From the NCBI GenBank assembly GCA_024280265.1, contig JAJRQL010000230.1, forward strand, positions 1-56,222: DNA of 56,222 nt, read 5' to 3'. Below the pieces are notes generated by a model. It was given only the letters and a program-made list of their open reading frames with translations, was not told where the DNA came from and searched no databases. Below, one piece after another: positions 34,743-42,571 of the stretch. The DNA comes from Deltaproteobacteria bacterium. Its GTDB lineage: Bacteria > Desulfobacterota > Desulfobulbia > Desulfobulbales > Desulfocapsaceae. The translations under genes were made by a program, and so were the position numbers. Position 1 is the first letter of the stretch, and each line of letters opens with the position of its first letter.

Positions 34743-37700
34743 ATGTTAAAAAAAATATTTCTCTTTTTCGTTTCTGTGATTCTACTTGTGCTTCTGGCAG
34801 TTGCAGGAGGTTTGTATTACTTGGTTGTTTTGAATCCCGGCCAGGAGATATCCATCGAGAATATTCAGAGTATTCTTGGAAAGGAAAGCCCGGTGCTCTA
34901 CAGCGACGGGGTAACCCCCCTTGGTGTTTTTTTTGATGATGCTCACAGGCAGTATGTGCGATGGGATCAGATTCCGGAAACTTTTGTAGATGCCCTTGTT
35001 GCCTCCGAGGATAACAGGTTTTTTGAGCATTATGGTTTTGATGTTGTTTCCATCACCCGAGCAGCCATGAAAAACTACCAGGCTGGAAGGGTGGTGCAGG
35101 GAGGTAGTACCCTGACTCAGCAGACAGCTAAAAATCTCTTTAAGCGTTCAGGGCGTTCCTATGAGGCCAAATTGAAAGAACTGCTATATGCCCTGCGTCT
35201 TGAGTATCATTATTCCAAACAGAAGATTTTTGAGTTTTACTGCAACCAGTTTTATGTTCGGGGTAACGGGCATGGACTTGGAGTGGCCGCGCGATACTAT
35301 TTTAACAAAAAGGTTGAAGACCTGACTCTACTTGAAAGTGTTTTTATTGCAGGGAGTGTCAAGCGTCCTAACTATTACAATCCTTTTAACAGAAAGTCTG
35401 CATCGGTCCGAAAAGAGGTACGGGAAAGGGTTAAAATCCGGATGGCCTACGTACTGAAACAGATGCGGAGGCTTGATAAAATCAGCCAGAAAGAGTACGA
35501 GAAAGCACTGGCGGAGGATATTGTTTTTACCGAAGGCCAGGTCGGTTATGCCCTCGATTATGTGATGGAGATGGTGAACGATGCTGTTGCCACAGATGAG
35601 GTGACTGATGCCCTTGAGGAACATGGCATTTCCAACCTTGCTACTGCAGGAGTCCGTGTCATTACCAGCGTCGATAAAGGCCTGCAGGAAAACACTCTCT
35701 ATGCCCTGCGCCATGAACTGTCACGGCTTGACGTGCGGCTTCGTGGTTACGATCGCGAAGAGGTACAGAGGCAACTTGCTGAAACCAGTTATCGCGGTGA
35801 TCAGGAAGTCAAAAAGGGCGCTTTTCTCTTCGGTACCCTGACAGATGTTCAGGTCGATGAAACTCTCGGGCAACCTGTGGCTCTTACCGTTGATTTCGGT
35901 GGTGAGCGTGGGGTTGGTGTTATACAGAGAGATGGATTGGAGAGAACACTGACTGCCCTTGTGAAATGGCAGAAGAATCGCTGGAGCGAAGTTGCTGAAA
36001 CAGATCTTCCACTGCTCATGGAGCAACTGCAGAGTGGTGATCGGGTGTGGGTCAGTGTTAGAAAAATTGATACGGATGGAACTGTCTTTCTTGATCTCGA
36101 ACGTTTTCCCCAGATGCAGGGTGGGGCACTTATACTTCAGAATGGTATGATCAAGGCCATGGCAGGTGGCGTTGAAAACCGCTTCTTTAACAGGGCAATT
36201 TCCGCTAGAAGGAACATGGGGTCAGCCTTTAAACCCTATCTTTTTGCAGCAGCCCTGCAGTTGGGCTGGAACGCTGCAGATCTTCTCAATAACAGACGGG
36301 ATATCTTTGTCTTCCAGGGGCAACCGTATTTTCCAAGACCAGACCACAAAATCAGCAGTGAAGAGGTCTCCATGAGCTGGGCAGGAGTAAGGTCTGAGAA
36401 TCTGGCCTCTGTCTGGCTGCTCTATCATCTCTGTGACCAGCTCGCAGGTGATGAGTTTAAAGAAGTCGCATCAAGAGTCGGGCTTGCGCCTCGTTTTCGA
36501 AATAACAAAGAGGAACCGTATACACGTTATAGAAACAGAATCAGAGATAAATACGGAATTATAATGAGTCGATCTACCCTGCAGGCGGCCGCTTTTCGAA
36601 ATGCTGTGCGTGATCTGGAGACCGATTTTATTTTTGAAGATCTTGTTGCTGAGTATGATGTACTCAAGAACCTCCATTATGGTCTGCAGTTTGCCAAATT
36701 CCGGGAAGAGATTGACAGATCCCTGGCTGATCTTGAAATCAGGGAAAGTGAGATAAAAGAACTGAATTTCAGAAAAGAGCTGCTGAGGATAAATTATCTC
36801 TCCCTGGTGCTACGGCAACAACAACTCAGGCAGTACAGGAAAACCCTGCAGGATCGTGAAGAAATTGATCCCTTTGATATTGGTTTTTTTTCGGATCCCA
36901 CGGTACTTTGTTTTGATAACAGTCTGCAGCGGTATGCTTTTGTGGAAAGAGAATATCTGACCCCGGAACAGGTACCGGTTGACCGAAAACGTCTCAAAGA
37001 TTATTTGTCCAGTATCAGTGCTGAGAGCCAGAAAGATTTCTGGGATATGATTCGACTAGATGGGATAATGACATCGAGGGCTGTTGCTCTTGTCGAGAAG
37101 CAGGTACGTCAAGAATATCAAAGACTTGCGACACTTTCTCCATATAGCCTGGATGTGCTGTCCGGAGTTAATGATTTTCGGATTATGGTGGGGCTCAGAT
37201 ATCTTGTAGAGTATGGAAAAGAGATGGGTATCTCCAGTAAACTTGACCCTGTCCTCTCCTTTCCGCTTGGTTCCAACGTGGTGAGCTTGCTGGAAATGGT
37301 TCGCCTGTATGAAACCCTGGTCACAGGTTCTGTATATCTTAATGGTGAAAATCCCGGAATGAACAGAGATCTGCTCACGGTGCTGGACAGGATTGAAACT
37401 GCCGATGGAGAAGTTGTGTATCGCGCAGTTCCTCATAAAAAAGAGCTGCTTGGCCCAGAGCAGCGCCTTGCCCTTGGCGGAATCCTCGAGAACACTGTGA
37501 AATTCGGTACGGGTAGATATGCCCAGAAACATGCCCGATTGCCAGCAATGGAAGAGACAGGACTTGCTGAAGCAGAGGCCATGAATTTGGTTATTCCCCT
37601 TCTTGGGAAGACAGGGACCGCAAATAACTATACAAATGCCTCCTTTTTTGGTTACCTCCCTGCCGTATCCATGGGGGGAACCGGAATGGTAATTGACGGC

Positions 37701-38099
37701 GGCTACTCCATTGGAGTGTATGTCGGCTTTGACAATAACAGGCCCATGCGGCGAAAATCCACTCGTATAACCGGAGCTGGAGGTGCATTACCTGCCTGGA
37801 CGGATCTGGTTAACATTATCCTGCGGGAAAAATCATATGCGGAACGATTGGATCCTGTGGATCTTTCCTTCTATGGTCTGACTCTGCTTCGTGACGAGCT
37901 TGGGCAGGTGAACCTGGGTGTTGATCGCAATGATGGTGGCAGGATCTTGGAGCCGGCAGTTGAAGTGGATGATAATAATCGGGATATCCCGTCGATCATG
38001 ACATTTGGACAACTGTACGAGAATGGAACCTTTTCGCCCAGCAGGTACTATGCGCCATTTTGGGGTGACTCTGCCATGTTGATAGAGAGTGATTTGTAG
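34743..38099 (+). CDS. Very large class A penicillin-binding protein with a helical insertion
   Basis: The 1118-residue protein has one N-terminal membrane helix (5-29) and a GT51 glycosyltransferase domain with catalytic Glu89 in ASEDNRFFEHYG and GGSTLTQQTAKNLF. The transpeptidase has the three penicillin-binding motifs: SAFK (about 494-497, in NMGSAFKP), SEN (about 551-553) and KTGT (about 956-959). Class A proteins are usually 700-900 residues; here about 300 residues rich in charged heptad-like helices (for example IDRSLADLEIRESEIKELNF) sit between SEN and KTGT. It polymerises and crosslinks peptidoglycan. Family subtype (PBP1A or PBP1C-like) is not settled. Confidence 0.87.
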   Translation: MLKKIFLFFVSVILLVLLAVAGGLYYLVVLNPGQEISIENIQSILGKESPVLYSDGVTPLGVFFDDAHRQYVRWDQIPETFVDALVASEDNRFFEHYGFDVVSITRAAMKNYQAGRVVQGGSTLTQQTAKNLFKRSGRSYEAKLKELLYALRLEYHYSKQKIFEFYCNQFYVRGNGHGLGVAARYYFNKKVEDLTLLESVFIAGSVKRPNYYNPFNRKSASVRKEVRERVKIRMAYVLKQMRRLDKISQKEYEKALAEDIVFTEGQVGYALDYVMEMVNDAVATDEVTDALEEHGISNLATAGVRVITSVDKGLQENTLYALRHELSRLDVRLRGYDREEVQRQLAETSYRGDQEVKKGAFLFGTLTDVQVDETLGQPVALTVDFGGERGVGVIQRDGLERTLTALVKWQKNRWSEVAETDLPLLMEQLQSGDRVWVSVRKIDTDGTVFLDLERFPQMQGGALILQNGMIKAMAGGVENRFFNRAISARRNMGSAFKPYLFAAALQLGWNAADLLNNRRDIFVFQGQPYFPRPDHKISSEEVSMSWAGVRSENLASVWLLYHLCDQLAGDEFKEVASRVGLAPRFRNNKEEPYTRYRNRIRDKYGIIMSRSTLQAAAFRNAVRDLETDFIFEDLVAEYDVLKNLHYGLQFAKFREEIDRSLADLEIRESEIKELNFRKELLRINYLSLVLRQQQLRQYRKTLQDREEIDPFDIGFFSDPTVLCFDNSLQRYAFVEREYLTPEQVPVDRKRLKDYLSSISAESQKDFWDMIRLDGIMTSRAVALVEKQVRQEYQRLATLSPYSLDVLSGVNDFRIMVGLRYLVEYGKEMGISSKLDPVLSFPLGSNVVSLLEMVRLYETLVTGSVYLNGENPGMNRDLLTVLDRIETADGEVVYRAVPHKKELLGPEQRLALGGILENTVKFGTGRYAQKHARLPAMEETGLAEAEAMNLVIPLLGKTGTANNYTNASFFGYLPAVSMGGTGMVIDGGYSIGVYVGFDNNRPMRRKSTRITGAGGALPAWTDLVNIILREKSYAERLDPVDLSFYGLTLLRDELGQVNLGVDRNDGGRILEPAVEVDDNNRDIPSIMTFGQLYENGTFSPSRYYAPFWGDSAMLIESDL

Positions 38100-38219
38100 A
38101 AATCCGGAGGAACACCCTGTTGAATTCTCCACTTCTCTATGCTACAACATGCCTGTCTGCTTAAATACGTGAATGTTGATGTGAAGTTGTTATTTCCTTA
38201 ACTTTAAAATAATAGACCA

Positions 38220-40070
38220 ATGAAAATTCGTTATACTACTCTGTCCCTTGCTTTATGCTGTTCTCTGCTTGCCACCGGTTGTGCTTATGACAAGAAGAGG
38301 ATAGCTTCTTCCACTGGCAGCACCATGACAACCTCTCCAAGACTTGAGACAACGGAAGATCCGGGGCCCAAGGTTGTGACGCAACCTCGTCCGGCTGGAG
38401 GGGCCAGTCAGCAGTATCCGGACGATGGTTTCGAACAGGATCTTCCCGGATTTGGTGATGGGAACGATGGGGCGGTGCTTCCTGAAATTCAATATGTGAA
38501 AGATCGGATTTTTGAATATGGAAGGAAGCTTGATCGCTGGAAGGAGTTGGATGACCAGGCAGTGGTGATGGATCTTGATGAAAAGGCATCCGAAGAGATG
38601 GTACGTTGCTTCAAAGATCTGCAAAAAGTTCTCAATGGATACAACCATATCCATGAATTACTGTTGCGCCAGGATTTTCTTGATTCCGAAAGTCAGATAT
38701 CCACCAGTGAAGTGCTGAAACTTGGCCAGAGGGACGTAGCCTTCCTTGAATCCAGTTGCGGCCGGTTGCTGAAGGGTGGAGAAGATGCAGGTGAAGGTTG
38801 GGAGCAGCGTGGCGAACAGGCGGATTTACCTCAAATAGAGACCCTCATAGAACGTTATGCGGGAAGCAGTGAGTTTGAAGAAGTGGTGCAGGTGTGGCAG
38901 CAGATTCCGGAGAATCAGCTTGACAGGGTTCATTTGAATACACGGATCTCCTACGGGAATGCCCTTATGGCACTTCATCAGGAGGGTGAGGCTGCTAAGG
39001 TGTATCAGGGAATCATCGACCTGATGTCATCCTCTGATGATCAGCGGACTGATATCTTGTCTTTGCGGAAGATTTTGGCGGATCTCTATACTGCCTCGGG
39101 TGATTATAAAAAGGCAGAAGAACAGTATGTTGAAATATCAAAAGATTACAGCGACCTTGCCCGGATTGAAGATTGGGCTGCCCTGCAGCTTTCAATCCTT
39201 GAGCGAAGTGAATTGGGGAGCCCGGAATTGTCGGAATATTCTTCTCTTCTGAGGAATTATCTCGGATATAGTCCTCAGCGTGATGGATATAAACTGGTAT
39301 GGCAGGCTGATAAGTTTCTGGCTGATTATCCCTATTCACCGGTATCCTCCAATGTAGATATTATAAAAACTTCAACACTGGCCAGGGCAGATAAGTGGCT
39401 TGAAGACTTTCTTCTTGAAGTTGACGCTCTGGCAGCTGAAGAAAAATTTCAGGATGCTTTGATGCAACTTGAAACCCTTCCTGAAGATATCTTAAGTGGT
39501 GAGAAGTTGATAGAGGTTCGGAAGAAGAGTGATGATCTCACCCTGGCTGAAGCAGTGAGTCGTGAAAAGAAAAAGATAGAGAAAATACAGGCTCAGCAGC
39601 GTCAGTGGAATAATGCTCTGCTCCTCATTGATCAAGGGCTCTACGATGATGCCATAGAAATCCTGACCAGCATGCTGGATACTGATTACGCCTTAAAGGC
39701 TGATGCCAAGATCGCTGAAGTATCCCTGCTCGCGGCAAGGGCGGAACGAAGAAAAGCTGCTGACCTTTTTATCCGCTTTACAAAAACCACAGATATTGAG
39801 TCCAAGAAAAAACTTCTACTGGAGTCAAGAAGAAGGCTTGTGGATATTCTGACCAAGTATCCTGATGTTGGCATAACGGAGAAGGTACTGGGTAACATCA
39901 AACGAGTGGAAAAAGAGATGGATGCCATAGATCCCATGCTCAAATCTCAGACAGATACGATGGAGGAGGAGTTTACACCCGTACAGGACGCCTTTAGTAT
40001 TCCTGTTACAACCCCGGAGGTTCAGGCTCCTCTTGAGATAAAAACCATGGATGAGGAAATTCTCCGTTAA
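38220..40070 (+). CDS. Tetratricopeptide-like outer membrane or periplasmic lipoprotein
   Basis: The 616-residue protein begins with a lipoprotein signal (lipobox LLATGC, Cys at 21). A Ser/Thr/Pro-rich linker follows, and then helical repeats resembling TPR units, for example NALMALHQEGEAAKVYQGII, LADLYTASGDYKKAEEQYVEI and ALLLIDQGLYDDAIEILTSM. No catalytic motif is visible. It lies 120 bases after the large penicillin-binding protein and may scaffold wall synthesis; this is inference from position. It is followed by a strong terminator. Confidence 0.7.
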   Translation: MKIRYTTLSLALCCSLLATGCAYDKKRIASSTGSTMTTSPRLETTEDPGPKVVTQPRPAGGASQQYPDDGFEQDLPGFGDGNDGAVLPEIQYVKDRIFEYGRKLDRWKELDDQAVVMDLDEKASEEMVRCFKDLQKVLNGYNHIHELLLRQDFLDSESQISTSEVLKLGQRDVAFLESSCGRLLKGGEDAGEGWEQRGEQADLPQIETLIERYAGSSEFEEVVQVWQQIPENQLDRVHLNTRISYGNALMALHQEGEAAKVYQGIIDLMSSSDDQRTDILSLRKILADLYTASGDYKKAEEQYVEISKDYSDLARIEDWAALQLSILERSELGSPELSEYSSLLRNYLGYSPQRDGYKLVWQADKFLADYPYSPVSSNVDIIKTSTLARADKWLEDFLLEVDALAAEEKFQDALMQLETLPEDILSGEKLIEVRKKSDDLTLAEAVSREKKKIEKIQAQQRQWNNALLLIDQGLYDDAIEILTSMLDTDYALKADAKIAEVSLLAARAERRKAADLFIRFTKTTDIESKKKLLLESRRRLVDILTKYPDVGITEKVLGNIKRVEKEMDAIDPMLKSQTDTMEEEFTPVQDAFSIPVTTPEVQAPLEIKTMDEEILR

Positions 40071-40118
40071 TTGTATCTGTAGCAAAGAGCCTGGAAACCC
40101 TTTCAGGCAGAAACTGGA

Positions 40119-40160
40119 AAATCCCGGTCAGATGAATCTAATCTGGCCGGGATTTTTTTT
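40119..40160 (+). terminator. Rho-independent terminator of the lipoprotein gene
   Basis: A stem of 13 positions, ATCCCGGTCAGAT (40121-40133) with ATCTGGCCGGGAT (40141-40153), one G-U pair, followed by eight T. Confidence 0.9.
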
Positions 40161-40811
40161 GTTTCTTTGTTATGGCTTGTCGGGAGGGTCTATGTGGCTC
40201 GCCAAACTCTCCCAACTACACCTCAGTCCACAGGGTCCATTTCGGACAAAGGGATGTTTCATTTTGGAACTTCAGCGTTGTGTCAACTTTTTTTTTCTAT
40301 AGTCTACAGTGCCCGCAGACCTGGTTTGTGGTCTTGTTTCACAATGAAACGTGGGTTGCCGTTTTCATGATCAAATAGTTTCTTCCTGAAAGATCCTCTG
40401 TTTTGCCAAGGTAGTTATGTCCTTATCTGCCTGATTCACCGATGTTTAACTGAGTACATTTCTTTTTTCTATATAAGTGAATCCTTTGGCACGTCCATTG
40501 CTTTAAGTTCCCTGTTCCATATCTGGAGAGGCAGGTAATTCTTGAATTGTCATGTTGAAATCCAGGTACATTTTAAAAAGTGTGGTGATGAGTTGCTGCG
40601 CTTATAAGAGTATGAATCTGTCCCAGTCAGTGGAGTATGGCGGGGGGCATCATGTTGGTTGTTCGTCTGGTGAAGGCGCCGAGAGTGAAGGATTCAGGCT
40701 GAAGATTATAACAGGAGTAGAGAAACATGAAGAGAGGAAAAGGCGAAGAAAAACGAATGAATGGTGCAATAATGTCAGTTGTGTTGAAGGATTAATGGAG
40801 GAGGGAATATT
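40161..40811. other. 650-bp regulatory gap upstream of the sigma54 operon
   Basis: No gene is supported. It contains the sigma54 promoter at 40486-40502, and 136 bases before that a small dyad GTTTC-ACAAT-GAAAC (40336-40350) that could be an activator site. The leader from the promoter to the first gene is about 300 bases long; an ORF at 40552-40857 overlaps the permease start out of frame and looks non-coding. Confidence 0.5.
40486..40502 (+). promoter_or_regulatory. Near-consensus sigma54 (RpoN) promoter
   Basis: TTGGCACGTCCATTGCT matches the -24/-12 consensus TGGCAC-N5-TTGC exactly, with the GG and GC doublets 12 bases apart. Sigma54 promoters need an AAA+ activator; one is encoded at the end of this cluster (48968-50335). 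Confidence 0.8.
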
Positions 40812-41750
40812 ATGTTACATATGTATTTGCCCATTGCAGGAAACAGCGTCAATGTAATCCTGATTTTAGGTCTTGGCGGTTTTGTGGGATTGTTGTCAGG
40901 TATTTTCGGCGTTGGTGGAGGGTTCTTAATGACACCTTTGCTGATGATGTTTGGTATTCCGCCAACGGTGGCTGCCGCATCAGATTCTAATCAGATTGTG
41001 GGGGCTTCAACTTCCGGGACTCTGGCTCATATGCGTTTGGGAAATGTGGATGTCCCCATGGGAGTGGTGCTTCTTATAGGTGGTGTTGGAGGTGGTACTG
41101 TCGGGGTGCAACTCATTAAGCTGCTTCGTGCCATGGGGAATGCTGATTTCCTTATCGCCATCACCTATGTCATCATGCTTGGTGGCGTTGGCGGCTATAT
41201 GTTCTGGGAAAGTCTTCAGGGCTTGAAAAAGGACAAGCAGGGAATGGTGGCAACTGTTCAGGCCGAGGAGAAGGAGGCTGTCAAAAGTGGCAAGACGTTT
41301 TTGCAGCGCCTTCCGCTTCAGTATAAATTTGAGAAGTCCGGATGTGAAGTTTCCATGCTTGTTCCGTTATCCATTGGAGTTCTGGTTGGCATTCTAGCAG
41401 CCATAATGGGTGTTGGAGGTGGTTTCATCATGGTTCCTGTCATGGTGTACTTACTGCGGATGCCGATGCATGTTGTGGTTGGAACTTCTCTGTTTCAGAT
41501 TCTGTTCACCTGCATCAATGTAACCATAATGCAGTCCTATTCCAACCACACAGTGGATTTCGTTCTGGCTGTACTTCTGCTCCTGGGCTCAACGATTGGG
41601 GCTCAGGCAGGGACAGCGGTTTCAAAACGTCTCAAGGCGGATCAGCTGAAGATAATGTTGGCAAGCTTGGTACTACTGGTTTGTGCCAAGATGACAGCGG
41701 GACTTTTAATGACTCCTGCCATTATGGTAGCCCTGAAAGGAGGACATTGA
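40812..41750 (+). CDS. TauE/SafE family permease (putative sulfite/organosulfonate exporter)
   Basis: The 312-residue protein has two homologous halves, each opening with the family glycine motif: GLLSGIFGVGGGFLMTPLLM (about 24-43) and GILAAIMGVGGGFIMVPVMV (about 196-215). About eight membrane segments are visible, with a soluble central loop (about 135-175). TauE/SafE proteins are proposed anion exporters for sulfite, sulfoacetate or related compounds. GGAGGAGGG precedes the ATG. It is the first gene behind the sigma54 promoter and ends one base before the next gene. Substrate unknown. Confidence 0.88.
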   Translation: MLHMYLPIAGNSVNVILILGLGGFVGLLSGIFGVGGGFLMTPLLMMFGIPPTVAAASDSNQIVGASTSGTLAHMRLGNVDVPMGVVLLIGGVGGGTVGVQLIKLLRAMGNADFLIAITYVIMLGGVGGYMFWESLQGLKKDKQGMVATVQAEEKEAVKSGKTFLQRLPLQYKFEKSGCEVSMLVPLSIGVLVGILAAIMGVGGGFIMVPVMVYLLRMPMHVVVGTSLFQILFTCINVTIMQSYSNHTVDFVLAVLLLLGSTIGAQAGTAVSKRLKADQLKIMLASLVLLVCAKMTAGLLMTPAIMVALKGGH

Positions 41751-41751
41751 G

Positions 41752-42540
41752 ATGAATTTGATGAGAGTTTTCAAAATTACGATTGTTAGTTTTCTGGGGG
41801 CGTGGCTGTTGATTCCAGTCCTGGAACTTTCTGCAGATGCTGCAGAAAGTGATGTGTCACTTGAGCTTGCCCTGGACACCATTGAGATATCCACGTTCTA
41901 CAATGGCACAACTCTGGAAGTGAGCGGTGAGGTCGCAGTGGCTGATGACGTTGTTCTGCTGGTGAGTGGTCCGAGAGAAGAGGTTCACCTGAAGGAAAAA
42001 GGTAAGGTCGCCGGTTTTCTGTGGATGAACAAAAATGATGTCATATTGGAGAATACACCTGCGGTTTATATGGTTTACAGTCCTGAAGGGAGCAGTGAAA
42101 AGTATGTCTCTTCCAAGTTGGGTATCGGGTACCAGGCGCTGCTTACAGACATCTCCATTATACCAGCGTCTGCTGATAAGGCTTTTGTTTTTGGGGAATA
42201 TGTGAAGCTGATGGAACAGTCTGGCGTCTACGCTGTTCATGCTGCAACTGTTCAGTATGGCGTACCTGAAAATGGCATGAAAAGTTTTAAGGCTGTACTT
42301 GTCATTCCATCAAAAATGGCAGCAGGGACATACCGTGTAGAAGCCATTGCTTTGAAAGATGGCGCTGTTGTGGATCGGACTCGGTCAGAGTTGACTCTCG
42401 AGCTTACGGGACTTCCAGCTGTTATCTCTTCCCTGGCTTATGGGCGGCCCCTGCTGTTTGGTTTTATGGCGGTATTTATTGCCATTGCAACTGGGTTGCT
42501 GATCGGGGTTGTTTTTAGAGGCGGCGGTGGCGCTCATTAA
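41752..42540 (+). CDS. TIGR02186 family (Alph_Pro_TM-like) exported membrane protein
   Basis: The 262-residue protein has an N-terminal signal or anchor helix (8-26) and an extracytoplasmic beta-rich domain, with IEISTFYNGTTLEVSGEV, VVLLVSGPREEVHLKEKGKVAGFLWMN and IPSKMAAGTYRVEAIALKDG. It ends in a C-terminal helix (about 235-257). This pattern matches TIGR02186, a family of unknown function that often lies beside TauE-like permeases. The adjacency here agrees, so the two may form one transport or sensing unit. The start ATG lies one base after the permease stop. Confidence 0.75.
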   Translation: MNLMRVFKITIVSFLGAWLLIPVLELSADAAESDVSLELALDTIEISTFYNGTTLEVSGEVAVADDVVLLVSGPREEVHLKEKGKVAGFLWMNKNDVILENTPAVYMVYSPEGSSEKYVSSKLGIGYQALLTDISIIPASADKAFVFGEYVKLMEQSGVYAVHAATVQYGVPENGMKSFKAVLVIPSKMAAGTYRVEAIALKDGAVVDRTRSELTLELTGLPAVISSLAYGRPLLFGFMAVFIAIATGLLIGVVFRGGGGAH

Positions 42541-42571
42541 AGTGAATTTGTTACGAGGAACAGAAGAGCAA

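Noticed and set aside
40552-40857. A 101-codon frame ahead of the permease gene
   Set aside because: It overlaps the permease start in another frame, is rich in unusual Cys/Arg runs without a family pattern, and lies in the leader of a sigma54 promoter.
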